A DNA stretch of 64,000 nt from Lichenostomus cassidix (lineage: Eukaryota > Chordata > Aves > Passeriformes > Meliphagidae). A program made the position numbers and the translations under genes. The notes beneath the pieces are model-generated. The model was not told the DNA's origin, searched no databases, and was given only the letters and a program-made list of their open reading frames with translations. Of the stretch, positions 50,901-64,000 are shown in pieces; the first letter of the stretch is position 1, and each line of letters starts with the position of its first letter. The stretch lies in assembly GCA_008360975.2 (NCBI GenBank), contig CM039182.1, positions 82,925,405 to 82,989,404 of the forward strand. The letters run 5' to 3'.

Positions 50901-53900
50901 AGAACCAACAAGGAAGAAATAACATATTGCTTTACAGTCCATATTTTTCAGGGAGAGGATTACATCCAAAAAATCTCTAAAGTCAATGTAAACACGTGGT
51001 AGACCATACCCATCAATTTGTGTTTCTAGGGGAAATAGCATGCGCCTTGTCAAGCCGCAAAACTACATCAGAAAGAAAGGAATGGAGCCAGAATGAGATG
51101 AAAAGGTGGAGGAGGTGGTTCATGGAAGAAAAGGCAGTTTGCCATTGGGAAGAACAGTACAGCGGGACAGGAAGCGTGAGAAGAACAGATGTGTGGTGCA
51201 CTGTGAGTAGTTGTGATGCTTGACCAGCCACGAGGCGATCAAAGGGAACAGATGCCACAGAACTACCACAGGCACTTTTCTGCTGTCCATCTTTGGGTTT
51301 TCACAGATTCTGAAAGAAATGAAAAAGACAAAGGATGAAAACTCAGGTGGAGAGAAAAGCTCAAAGGGTAAGATAGCTAAAAGATGTTAAGCTAGTATAC
51401 ATGCTTTCTGCTTGTCTTTTAAAAATTTTGGCAATATTACCTTTAGATGGCTGCAATTCTGAGAGAAATAAAACACACCTGAGGAAAACAAAATTTAGCT
51501 TAGGACATCTTGTGATGTCACAACTTCAGGCTCTTCCAGAAACCAATACCATGCAGGCAACTACAGCAAGGTTAAAATTTAAAAAATAAAGGATATTGAG
51601 ATTGAAGTAAGCAGAAGACTGGTGTCTCATAGTTTTACTTATGGATTTAGCATGCATTTTGGCACATTTCTTTCTGAGAAGCCAAACAATTTGTTACTTA
51701 AATCTGTATGATGGAAATGAGTATGAAGAAAGTGAGACTTGCCATATGAAATGATGATTTATTTAAAAAAAGACCAGGACGATTAAGGTAATGCTGACTT
51801 CTTCATTATCCTCCATCTCTCACAGCAGTGTTGGCCTATAAACATGTTTTTTTATTTCACAATATACACAGATGTCCTCTCCCTTTTCTCACTCCTTCAT
51901 CTTCCCTCATGTCTCTTAATTAAATCTACCTTCATCCCAGTGTTAAATTCTAATTTTTTTTGACAGTTACTCTTCAAGTCATGTCTCATTTCTCCCTTCG
52001 AAAAAAAATTCCTTGAAACTCTTGTTACCTGCAGGGAGTCAGCTCTTCGGTATATCACATCATGATGTTGGAGATACTATTAAAAATAAAAGATTTTAAA
52101 ATCAGCTTGAAATGAGAACTCTGATATGAACTTGGTTACACTGATTTTTACTGCAGTAGAGGGTTCTGCAACTGAAGTAGCAGATAAAACTCCTGTTAAT
52201 GTAAGTTGAAAGGAGGTTAGATCTGTAATTGGCCAAACTAGAAGAGATTGCATAGATTTTACTCAAAAAGAAGGTAAGTATTCAAAGCCTTTTCACCTTT
52301 AGACCCGTCTAGTCACCCAATCTAAGAATCCTCATGCTGAAACTACATTCCTGCTCTTCTTTTTCCAAAAGGTACAGACGATGAAAACTCGAATGAAAAT
52401 AAAAACAACCAACCAAATACTGAATTTGTTACAGAAGAATTTAAGCAAGTGGCAGTCTCACACATCACACTTAGCAAGATCAGAAGAATTACTGAAATCC
52501 CAGAATGGGGTAATTTATTTTGCATAACAAACTGTACATCAGGACATCTTCCTGATATTTGAGAGTTTATCCCCAAAACACCTTCATCTCTTTTCTTAAG
52601 TACTTCATTCTCAGAGGTAGGCCCCAATTCTTTTATATACCACATCAAAGCTAACAGGGCTAATTGTAGTTACGAAGTGTCTGGAAATTACTGTGACAGC
52701 TAGGTATATAATTTATAGTGGAGAAATTAAATATGTAGCAAGATTGGTCTGGTCAGATTATTTCTGCAGGTTTAATATCAGATCTGATGGAGCAATGGCC
52801 ACCATACCGGGTTAGCCAGCTGTATAGATGTCGACATCAAGGTGTGTAAAGTCCTAGAACCTGGCATCACCATCTTGAAAGGATGTGTGACAAACAGTAA
52901 TAAACAGAAAAAAAAAAAGAAGGATGAGAGGAGGAAATACGTAGTTAAGCTAAACAGACCTCAACACTGAACTGAGACTCACTAATTAAGCACATTAATT
53001 CAGGCGTATATTTTTCTTAGAAGCCTGGTGTTTCTTCATGAAATCATGTGAATTTGTAAGTACTCTGAATCTCTGAACATCCCACTTAAATCAATCACAT
53101 ATAATCCATTGAAAGAAAATAGTTTTCTTTCCTTGCCCTCATTTGCTGCAGGAACTCTCAGGCAGGTCCCCCAGAAATCCTAAAGCAACATCTTCATTTA
53201 TCACACAATTTTGAACCAGGACTGATATGTCTCCTGTTTTGTGTTATGTATCCAGTTCAGGCAGCTGAAGCAAGAGAATTTAGGGAGCAGAAGAAACACA
53301 CCATCAGTCCCCTTTTTGTAAATACACTACTGCTGTTTCACTGAGGAACCCCTGCTCCTGGAGTAGCTCTGGAAAGTGTTTGCTGAGGTAAGGTTTCATG
53401 TGAGGAAGGGTGACAGAATGTAGAATTTGCATATGCTGCTATATTTTCCTAGAAATGCTTATAATCAGTTTGCTGTGATGATTGATCTGTTCCACTGCTA
53501 AATGCTCTCAGGCCATAAGTCGTCATTCAGCAGGGAATTAGTAAATTCCCATGCTCAATATTAATATACTCATTAGCTGACATCAGGGCACTCAGAACAT
53601 AAGACGTTTATTCCAGATAGATAGCAGGGAGATGTTTCCAATAATTCCTGACAAGAAGACTTGACATTGTGACACAGATTCTATAATTTAGAAGAAACTG
53701 TGATTAGTAAGCTGCAGAATCTGCTCAGCATTTCTTAAAAATAAATCCTAGATACTTGGAAGGCAGAACTGTGGAGATTTTTCCAGCCGTGGAAAAATGG
53801 ACGTTACTAACATGGCTTTCAAATGGTAAATATTACATGCCTAAGATCCTGAGGAACCTCAACAGCAAAATGTCAGTATTGCAGTGTGGTATCCTGTGAC

Positions 53901-56900
53901 ATAACAGCTTATCCTAATAAAGCACCTCCTTTTGTGATAAAGCATTTCTGTCTGAGAGTCCAGCATCTTGCCACATAGAGCACACCACCAAATATAGAGG
54001 CTGATATAGGACTACCATTTACCAGCTTGCAACAAACCCATGGTATTGCAGATGACCCCACAAGACAACAGACACATGTTCTGGGTCAGGATTTCAGGTG
54101 TCTGTTGTAATAATGTTGGAAGATAATGTGGCATCGGGAGTAAACAGTGCTGTCATTCAGGGGTTGGCATCCATTCCTGAACACAGCAGGTCTCTGTCCT
54201 TTGTCCATACCAACACCACCCTTCTGAATTGGTAAGGGGAAAAGGCTGCCTCTGGAATTTTGCCACACAAAACACATTCAGTACTGGTTTTCAAAAATTC
54301 CTTCTTTTTCTCACCTGAGTTGATTTTCCATGGCTGCAGTTGGGTAAAGAATATGAGCATATTGTGAGTCCAGAGTATGTGAGGAAAGAATGACTGACAT
54401 ATCTCTCTGGGACTGGTGGGATATCCATCTTACCATTGACTCAGGTAGAAACGAGGATTAGATATGCATCAGATAGATGAATTTTTATAGATAAGTGCAG
54501 TCAGTATCTATCATGGGCATTTATCTTCCTCTACATGGAAGGAAAATGCTCTCAGAATTCCTTGACAGAGTATCTGAAATTAACAGTTCCTTGGTAGTAT
54601 TTAGTCCTGATAGAAAGTTGAACTAGCCCATTATTTTCAAAGTTCTCCAAGAGAGCACTGCTGCAGGTCTGGTGGCACTCAACACCTGACCAGCTGGGCC
54701 TGAGAACATGGCAGTTGTGGAACTGGGTCAGACCAAGGCCACCAGCCTGGTGCCCTTCCTGGCAGGATGGCAAATACATGGATGCTCGTGGGAGAGTGTA
54801 GCAGCAGATCAAACACAAAGTGGTGTTTCCTTCAGTAGTTCTCTCTTCTTCATGTTTTGTGCCTCAGGGATTCCCTGCATGAGAGTTATCTTCTTTAAAT
54901 ATAATGTATTTGCCAATCAGGTTTTGTACCCATTAAATTTTTAAGTCTTCACAAAATCCTGTGATTGAACTGAAGGACTACTTATTATAAGTTGCATAAT
55001 TTCATATCTCTGTCTATTTTAAACCTGTTGCCTGCTGTTCTTTTTTGATATCCTCTGATTACTATATCATAAAAGAAATCAGGCACTATTCCCTGTCCAC
55101 CTGTCTTCTGCTTTGTTCCTCATCTTTTGGAAAGAAGGTGGTCTTCATGGGGTGAAAGCTCTGTTGCATCCCTGCCTCATTCAGGCTTTCCTGGACTGCT
55201 TGAAACATTTTGCACCAGGTTGCTTATGATGAGAGGAACCTCTTATCTATCTCCACTTTGTCCTCACAGCTACTTCTTAATTTCACATGCTGTGAGAAGA
55301 TAATCTTTCTAACGATACAGAGCCAGAGCAAGCATCCTAGGAAAAAAGAGGATAGGAAGGAAGAAGAGAGCAAATTTCAGAAATCATGCCAGAAATGGGA
55401 AAATGTTAGCAAGCAATTCCTCTTAGGGGCTTTCTATATGGCAAAGGGAAGATGGAGGAAATGCAGCAGCTCCTTTTCTCTAACTGAGACCCAGAGCTGT
55501 AGAAAGACGCATTTCAAAAGCATCAGAGTTTATCAGGTCCTGACAGACTGACGGTTGCTGTACCTAAAGAGGGAGTCTGGAATATGTATCCAGGGAAAAC
55601 ACCATGAGATCTGTGCCATGCAGAGAAACAGAAGACATCCAGGGATGAAAACAAGAGCAAGAGCATCCACACAGATTCACCTCGAGGTCTGCACTGCACA
55701 AGGACTTATGAATTAAAGACGAATGTGGGTTAAGGCATCTCTCTGGATGAATTTGCTGTCTTTATGGAAGTTACCATCACTCAGAGCAGAAAGGAGCCTT
55801 TCACTGCAGGACCTGCTGGGTCTGCAGTAACCCACCTCCATGCCAAAGCAAACATTATTCCTGCAGGCCCCTCTGTGCTACGTGAGGAGTACAGTTTCAA
55901 ACCTCCCCTGCTCCAACCACTTTGGGCACTCAATGCGAAACTGCAGACCAGCTTCTCAGCTGATTCAGACTGGCTCAGACTGGCTCAGCTCCTTCAAAAC
56001 CAGTGGAGTTCCACTGCCACCATCTAATTGGGGTTTTGGCCCAATATTCAGCTTTCAGTTCCTTAAGAAGGCATGTTGTGAATATTTTTTAACCCATTGC
56101 TGATGTTCCTTTTTTTTGCCCTTCTTTTTCCCCCCATTTGCTTTTGCTGCTGCAGCCATCTCCCCCTTGTCTCCTCAGCTACCAGAGCTCACATAGAGGG
56201 CATTGTTAGTTACACTTTACAGGGGGTGGAAAGCACTAAATCATGGGTTAGGAAAATAAAGTTCTTACCCTGCAGCAATCAGAGGCAAGTAATACTTCAC
56301 CACTGAAACACGGCATGTGCAATGGTGCATTTTAACTGGATTCCAGGGCACAGAAATATTTGCAGCTCTCGATCTTAAATTATACTCACATCCAATATCT
56401 CGGATTTTCATATTACTCAAACATAAAACTGTCACCATGTACATTTGGGGCTTAAATTATGTAGAGATGATATTTTATTGCATAGAATTTGTTTGCATCT
56501 CTGTGGAAACCTGGCAGCTATCCCACTTCTGAAGTCCAAAGGGGCAGTGACAATTTAGGAAAAAAGCTGAGAAACAATCCAAGAAAACAAGCTACATATG
56601 CTTAGTTACCTAATTTCTTTTTTTAATTTTAATATTGGAGGGAAGAAATCATGGAAGAAAGCATGATTAAATAAAACCTGACCTTGAGTAATTTGAACGA
56701 TAGTCCAAGCAGCAGCATAGGATATTTTCACAGGAATTGACCTTCACCCCGCTAAGGTTCCTGTTTTGGGTAGAGTTAACTCACGTACAGGATTGCATAA
56801 GCTACCTGTAAGTGGTAACACTTCAGCCTGAGGGAAAAAACCTAGTTGTCACTGCTGTGCAGCCATGGAGTAGGTAAAGACAGGTAGGTGTGATGCCCTG

Positions 56901-57194
56901 GGATTTTGGTATGCAGAAAAAGGGCTGAAGAAGCTTAGGACTTGACTATGATTTCTCCTCCTACGCACTGTGAAGTGTGAGTTCTTGGATGTGCAGTAGT
57001 GATATCCCCTTAGCCCACTTGGTTTGGAAGGAGTTGTGCTGACAGGGGGAGATAAGGTGAAAGATGGTAGGAAAAGGCCCTTTCTGACCACTCCAGGTGG
57101 CACAGCAGCAGCCAAAAGGAGACATGAGCTCAAACACCTTCCCCTTGGAATGAAGGATGGGTAAGGAATGATGAATTGCAAGCCCCAAACGTGA

Positions 57195-57217
57195 CCTCAC
57201 CTCACCTCACCTCACCC
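57195..57217. repeat. (CCTCA)n short tandem repeat
   Basis: Four and a half uninterrupted CCTCA units. A likely polymorphic microsatellite. Confidence 0.85.
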
Positions 57218-57549
57218 CCATCAGCAGCACAGCTATGCTCTTGCACATGGCAGAATCCAATTGGTGTAGATGTTCTCCAGCCATCCAGGGGGCAAACTTG
57301 CTGCCTGTGCCTGAGAGCTCTGTGCCAGACCATGTGGCTTTCACTTGTATATTCTATCTGAGCTGGCATATCATGGCCAGTGTGAAATTCAATGGGAAAT
57401 GACTCTGCATGAAGGGTCTTGTGTTTTGCTTGTTGAAGTGTGTCTGTGTGTGTCCTAAATTCTGGGAGGGAGAAAAAGAATTAAATAATGCATATTTTTT
57501 TAAAAGCAAAATTATCAGGCTTTTCATTATGATTGGACTTTGATAAAGC

Positions 57550-57579
57550 AAAAAAAAAAAAAAAAGAAAGAAAGAAAAA
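57550..57579. repeat. poly(A) run followed by (GAAA)n
   Basis: Sixteen A followed by several GAAA units in an AT-rich context. A simple repeat. Confidence 0.8.
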
Positions 57580-58398
57580 GCAAATGAGAAAAGTAATATA
57601 TAAACTTTGCTCAACAACATTTCCTCCAGAGCAATAGAAAATTTTGTTAGCTGATGTTAATTTTCATGCTTCTGTGGGAGAAGTGAAAAAGGCATGCTGA
57701 AAGTGATATTTTTGAGATACCACTAATAAAAATGCAGCATAAAAGTAGCACCTTAATTCTGTGTTCCTGCTGGAGAACACACTTTTTTGGCTCAGGTTTT
57801 TCCTGTCTCTACACTTTGTGCACATAGCTATCACCAAATCCACACTCCAAATTCTGATGCCAGCATAGCCAGCCTTTATCAAGACCACTTCATTTCCCAA
57901 ACTACACTTCATGCAACCAGGTTGTTCTAGCAGGCATCCAGTTTCTTCTTCTTGCCCTCACTTTTAGTTTTGGGTGGACAGCTGCCCTGCTGGCATCCTC
58001 ATGGGTCACAAATGGAAAGGGTACCAGACAGACCTGATATTGCAACCTGCGTATGTGTTGGTCTGGGGCACTCTCTGAGTGGGGCACCCATTAGTCTTCC
58101 CCAGGACAGGTTGTGTGAAATGGAAGCCCATGCCAGGCAACTCCTCTCTCTCCTATCCCCCCTCCTGTGCATTTGGGAGAAGCCATTTAGAGAGGGCACT
58201 ACCTGCCAGCAGTTGTCCATGTCTTGTGCGGTGCTTATCTCAGGCACTTCTTATTTCTGCACGTGTTGTGTCTGGAAAAGGGTAGGCAAGAAAGCACACC
58301 CTGGACAGCTAGGTGAAGCACAAGGAAGGTAGTTGGTGCAAATGAATGTCTCCAAAATGCAGGTGGAGTATTTTAAGCACGTGCTTACTGAGCCTGCT

Positions 58399-59094
58399 TC
58401 ATACTCTCTGTACAAATGGTTCTCTCCCAGGGCTACTGCAGGCATTTCTCCTCTCTGGGCTGCCCATACTTCTGCATTCAGCCATAGTCTCCTCAGATGC
58501 CACCACTCTGAAGAACTCTTCCTCCTCCCACTGACTCCCCACCAGCTTCCCACCCTGACACACATTCGTGCTTAGCACATCCTTGCTCCCCACAGTTTCT
58601 ATTTTGAGGAAGCAAAGCTCTTTGCTCACCCTGGCCCCCTCACCCCCCATCTTCAAGTTGGGACTTTGAGGGGACAAGAGGGTACCTGAGCTCCCCCCCC
58701 CCCTGCTGCAGCTTGCAAAACCAGCATTGGGCACAGCAAATCCACCTGCCCTGGTACTAAGCCACACCTTGTCCCTGGTGGAAAACCCTACTCTCATTGA
58801 GAAATAAGAGTGTTTCCATGTCTGCTGCTCTGCGCTTCCCTTGCTTCTCCCCAGAACTAGTGTAACTGTGGGGGAGGGAGGCACAGAAAAAGCACTCCCT
58901 TCTACGCAGAGGATTTGCAGGCACTTCGTGCTTTTGTTATATAAAATTTTACGAGTGGATTTGCAAATATTGAGCACAGATATCATAGGTGGAGAGATTG
59001 GAGGAAGAACCCTAGGCCAGAGATATATCAGGGTAAGAGAGGAAGGGGGACAGAACATATGTAAATCTACTAAGCAACCTGTGTTATCTTCCAT
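58399..59094 (-). other. long unrecognised open frame, probably not a gene
   Basis: From an ATG at 59,094-59,092 the minus strand stays open for about 231 codons to 58,399 (the open stretch begins at 59,115). It is the longest frame outside the CpG island. The predicted protein is rich in Ser, Gly and Val and has no recognisable domain, signal peptide or clear membrane segment. No obvious promoter, Kozak-grade context or splice signals were noted. The middle of the frame (about 58,680-58,760) is C-rich on the plus strand, including an 11-C run at 58,693-58,703, which lowers stop-codon frequency. Most likely chance, with a small possibility of an lncRNA-borne or lineage-specific frame. Confidence 0.2.
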
Positions 59095-59115
59095 TGATAT
59101 TTTTATGTAGAGCAC

Positions 59116-62100
59116 ATATATTTGTGAAGTGTAAAACCCCTGTAAAGAAATGATCTCAGAAAGATGTCTCCAGATGCCTATTTATTTTTTTTAAAGAGAG
59201 TACATAGCCATAAAACTCTCCAGCCAATTTTTTGTTATTATTTTGTTAGACTGCCTGAGCATTCCTTTGCAAAATGAGCTAATAAAGCTAGGGAAACTGA
59301 TGACACTGGTGCTTGGACAGCTATCAGAGGAAAAGAATAAAGTATTAGTGTAGGGAGAGAACTGAAACATTTCCAGGACTCCATTAACAGAATGAGAAGT
59401 GTTGTCAGAGAAGATGAGCTTCTATATTAGGAAAGCTTTACTTATTTCCTCTGAGATTCTGCCAGTCCCATGGGAGAAAGAAAAGCAGTGGTGGGGGTAG
59501 GAAAAGAACAGCAGCAAATAGATAGGAATTGAGAGGATTATGTGTAGAAGAATACTTTGCCACTTTTTATGCAGGATAAAAAGGGTATCCTGTCTGAGCA
59601 CGTGAAGAGCTTTCTTTAACCAGCACCCGCCACACAGTTTTCCTGCAGCCTCCCAGGATTGAGACCAGGTGGGAGACAGCAGTTTTTGTCCCTTGAGTCA
59701 GTGGTACACACTGGGGATGGAGGGATTACACCACCAACCTCCACACACCAACACTGCACTACAAGCATGGCAACAGGAAAGTGAAGCTGCAAAGAAAGTG
59801 CACCCACATCCAACCCACACACATCCACCCAGAGACAGGGAGGGATAGCAGAGCAAAAAGAGGTTGGAGGAGAAGTGTCCTTTTGTACAACAGAGTTGTA
59901 GCAGCAGGAACTACTAGAAGCTAAAGTGACAGCGGCAATTAAAGACAAGAACAACCAACATCTGTTGATAAGATGTGCTGCTGCAAGTGAGATGTGTTTA
60001 CAATAGCTGAAAGAGATTAGAAGAAAATTTCTGCTCCTCCCCATTTACTCAATATGTTTGACAATTCTCTTGATATTTTAAGTTTTCATGTCTTTACTCT
60101 TTAGCTAGTCAGTTCTCTTGGTTTGTGCAAGTCCTGCATGACAGTGTGTAAAAGAAAAAAAATTTAGAAAGAGAGGAAAATCTGATTGCAATCCCCTTTT
60201 CCCCAGAAATGAATGAGTTGTAGCTGGTCACATTTCCATCTCTTCTCATTGAAGAGAAAAGGGAATTTAATTTCTAGTTGATGTCTTTCATGTGAGAAAG
60301 TGGATCCATGGCAAAGAAAAACCTCTAACAAAAATAAAAGACTGATGGTGGGAGAGGTGGAAACTATTTGCTGTAGTAACACAGAAATCATAATTAGCTC
60401 TACAATCAAAACCTGACATCCCAATTGACACCTTTCCAACACTGGTTCCTGTAAGCTCTTTCAGTCTCCTTCACTGCTTTCCTTTGTCTTGGTTATCCAG
60501 GCTAATCAATGGGTTCATCAGGCATAGTTAAATTTATTGCAGCCCTGCTAACTTTGAGTTTACACCTGATTCACATGGATGCAAGCCACCAGGCAAGCTA
60601 CAATGGCAGCTTTGCAATCACCACTTTGGTGGAAGGGGCAGGGGTAGGAAAGTAGTGAGACATAATCAAAATACAATATAAAGGGTAGCAGCTCAGCATG
60701 CAAAAAGCATTCCCTTAGGCTTGAAAACATCACAGGCTCCTGAAAACCCACAAGAGAGAATCACTCTGTGTTCAACTGTGAGGAACCAGTCATCCAGTGG
60801 GGAATTCCTATAGTGGATGAAACAGCAGGACACCAGGATGAAACCATCATTGCCCAAAACCTATGCAGTCCCAGACTTCTGATGAGGAGGCATTTCCCAC
60901 CCAGTCCCTACAACACCACAGCTAAGCACTTGTAAGGGGCTTGCTTTTCAGCTACGTGTTCCTACCTCCCAATAATAAGGTATTAATTAATTAGCTCTCC
61001 CACCTCCCTAGGAAAAGCAGCAAAGAAAAATGAGGGAGGAATGCAAATGCAACAGTAAAAGAATTAGCAGAAGGAAAGCGGAATTTAATATGTGGATTTA
61101 AATCTGTCCTTGTTAAAGATAACAAGGAGAAATATGTGCTACAGAAGTGTAAAGGAGCCTATCAGAGTAAAGGCAGAGCTACACATCAGACAGAGCTGTA
61201 AAAGGGAAATTCTGACTGAGCTTTTGCTTGAATTGCTGCTTGAATACAATGCACATTTTTCAGTCCTGCCTCGGTACAGATGGACTTGATTTGACATCTT
61301 CTGGAAAGAATCCACATTTCTTCCTCAATTACGCAACTCCTGGGTGACCATGAAGCTCTGGTCTGATGTGGCCTCTGTGTTGCTCATCACTATATATCCT
61401 CATAATTTCTGAAATACTTTACAGATGTCAACAACTCTAATGTCTTCCAGCCATCAGTGGGTTGCCCCACAATGAAAGGCTTCATTCTCCACCCAAATCC
61501 AGAGTTGGACACCATGACTTTAAATATGAGAGATGGAAAAGTCCCGGCTTTCCCAGACTTGTTCACAGTTCAGTGGCAGGCGACCCATAAAAGCTAAACA
61601 GCGAAAACAAAAACTGTTTCTTCCTTGTATGATGATTAGTTCTTAGACCTTGCAGTCTTTACATATTTGTGTTGTGCCTAAGTCCTCAAACAACCTCAGT
61701 AGTTAGTCATCTAGATTCTGTTGCAATTTTTAGGATCTTCCTACTAGAGGCCTTTAAGGTGGAAGGGCTTTCCCTTAAAAGCCTCTTCCATTTGTATCTG
61801 ATGGAGAACCCTCCCTAACCTCCTCTATTAAATTTTATATAAAAGAACAGATTTTGTTCCTTTCTACCTTTAGAGGAGTTAGAAAGGGGAGCAAATTACA
61901 GGGTTTTTTTTTCACATGTTGCATAGGAAAGAGCAGGTCCAGGATATTCTGGTTCCGAAGAGACATAATTGTAGAGGCTTTCTTTCGATAGCTATTTATT
62001 TTTATCCCTTGCTCATGATTAGCTAAAAGGAGTTCATGTGCAAACTGACAGTACAGCAGAGACACTAGTCAGATCTAGGAGAATTTCCTCCCCTACTAAG

Positions 62101-64000
62101 TGGCAGTTCAAATCTACTTGAGCAGCAAAGAAAATGTTCACCATTTGAGATTCAAGATCGTGCTATGAGAGGAAATCCTTACCAGTCCCTTTATACAATT
62201 AAAGAAGAGTAATTTCTTTTTATTCCTGAAAACACACATTTGTATCAGATAATGTGTCTCCACAGGACCATGGTCTTGGCAGTAGGATAGTCAAAGCTAA
62301 ATGAGAGGCAATAGAAGGATAGTTCAGGCAAAACCAAACAGGTTAGTATTTTAGTCTTTCATTTACCAGTACACAACTAAACCCTGCATACACTTAAAAG
62401 AAACTTTATTATTTAGCACAAATAGCAAGTCCCTATGCTTCATGTATCCTTGCGCTTTTTAAAGCTGCTGACCCTACACTGATGGAGTTGCATAAGGAAT
62501 TTTCCTTCGCTTGTGCGGTAAGGAAGGCCAAATCCCCTGCAATTTAGAGAAACAAACCTAGGCTCCCTCGTGTTCAAGCATGATTTCTGAGTAGATAGCT
62601 GACCTCATTTCCCTAGGCAGTTTTCTGACAGATAGGGAGCAATGTACCCGTACGTTCCTCTAGCTTCTTTTCATTTTTGTGTCTAGCAGTTTAATGTTAC
62701 ATGGTGCTGCAGGTTCACTGGGAATGAAAGTGCAACCAACACATCCGTGAGCTCTGTCCTATCACGTAAGACAGGTTGTAATGAATCACACATTTATGAC
62801 CTAGTAAAACCTTCACACTGCCTACTTTAAAGCTCGGGTTTGAGGCATGTATGCTTTGCATTGTCCTTTAGGAGGAGTAAAAATTGATTGCTCCTTTTAT
62901 TGCCCTTGCAATGCTGCTATGGCACCAGTTCCTGGACAGGGACGGGCTGAGCAGCACTCATCATGGCTGGGAGGCAGTGGTACAGGAATAGCTTCAAAGT
63001 CTATTTTCCTTCTCTCCTGGGCCTGTTTCACAGAGGTTTCACTATAATGCAGTACTGATCTACCCTGGCAGTTATCAGGTCCAACGGATGGTGTGTGTCA
63101 GACTTGTGAGTATTTTCACACTGCTTCGCACACAGATGAATAGAGATGTGGGAGAGAAAAGGTGGAATAATGGAGAGATAAGCCAAAGGAAAAGTAAATC
63201 AGCTTGTGACACGTGAGCTGAAAGACTGAATCTTCTTTTTATTTCAGGAACATAAAATGGTCAAAAGCAGACTTTGGTTACTCAAACCACAAGGCATTGT
63301 TTTAAGCATACTTAGGGCTTCTTCAGTTTAATTTCTTAGTTGCTTTTCTTGAAGATGATTTTGAATTTCAGGAAAGAAACAATATTTCAAAACATGGGCA
63401 GCAAAATATCCAGGGCAAATGAGGAGGTTTTAGAAAACTTCCCTTAACAAGGAGTATTTGAACAGTTTTTTCTTTCTCAATATGTTGCTTAAAACAGGCA
63501 CATAGCTCATGGAGGTGAGGTGATTATGAGTACCAAATCATCTCCATTGAGTTCAACTGAATTAGACATCCTGCTGGCTGTATTTCTGTGCTTAGACATT
63601 TACAGATTTGGGCTGTTGCCTAGGGAATTGGCCTCATTAGGAAACTGTATTGTATATAACTGTGACTGTGTAGTAATTTATACAAACCATGACTGGCTAT
63701 TCTTTCTACATCACAGAACAGGAGAAATCCCACTTGTGCCAATTCTTATTTAACTTTGGTGTTAGAACATTGGATGGACAACAGAGAAAGGGTTTTTCAC
63801 ATCAGTTACAACCATATCAATGATAAGGAATTGTTAAACATTCTGTATCTCACAGAGGAAAGCACTTCAGTCTAGAAATACTAGGATTACATGAGTGTCT
63901 CAGATAGCACTTCATTTTATTCAGTGAAAGTGTCTCTAAGCAGATAAAGACATCTAATAAAAGCATTAGCTGTGTCAACAGAAGTAAAATATATCCATAG
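59116..64000. other. non-coding flank, nothing recognised
   Basis: Unique-looking sequence without recognised repeats, RNA genes or coding exons. Frames up to 142 codons (for example 60,044-59,616 on the minus strand) carry no domain and are taken as chance. Confidence 0.5.

Larger units (their letters stand above)
47923..58398. other. non-coding flank, nothing recognised
   Basis: Ordinary unique sequence. The only tandem feature is the CCTCA repeat and the adjacent poly(A)/(GAAA)n run near 57.2-57.6 kb. Frames up to 126 codons have no recognisable content. Confidence 0.5.

Noticed and set aside
1..64000. CRISPR arrays, bacterial operons, tRNA or rRNA genes
   Set aside because: Nothing resembling regularly spaced repeats, ribosome-binding-site-led gene strings, or tRNA/rRNA signatures was seen. 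The window is vertebrate genomic DNA. A covariance-model scan would be decisive for small RNAs.

Overview
This is vertebrate nuclear DNA, most likely from a bird. Most of the window is AT-rich, CpG-poor, non-coding sequence with one sharp CpG island near the centre. The interspersed repeats are those expected of an avian genome: several truncated copies of the CR1 LINE and one solo LTR of an avian endogenous retrovirus. I see no bacterial-style gene organisation, no long ORF with a recognisable domain, and no RNA gene I can name.

Layout. Positions 1 to about 36,040 are low-CpG sequence carrying five CR1 fragments or remnants, a solo LTR at 28,630-29,165 and several simple-sequence tracts. Positions 36,040-37,480 form a CpG island. 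Inside it, on the minus strand, is a strong splice donor (CAG|GTAAGG, exon end at 36,790), a 710-base stretch with no ATG on that strand, and a cluster of GC boxes at 37,307-37,338. The simplest reading is the promoter and non-coding first exon of a gene transcribed leftward. The left 36.8 kb would then be its first intron and the right 26.5 kb its upstream flank. A small base-composition sample agrees: the plus strand shows A over T and C over G on the left but is nearly balanced on the right. I cannot name the gene, because no coding exon is recognisable in the window.

The right part (37,500-64,000) holds a CTGTC-type minisatellite about 1.1 kb from the island, two CR1 fragments and otherwise unique non-coding sequence. 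It includes one 231-codon ATG-initiated minus-strand reading frame (59,094-58,399) with no family I recognise.

Points worth a second look: a 146-bp A-rich (minus-strand U-rich) block inside the CpG island; a perfect 15-bp inverted repeat able to form a hairpin at 11,041-11,094; a 92-base tract with no G at 6,859-6,950; and three CpG-retaining intronic blocks that could be enhancers. No previously undescribed coding system is visible. The interest here is regulatory.
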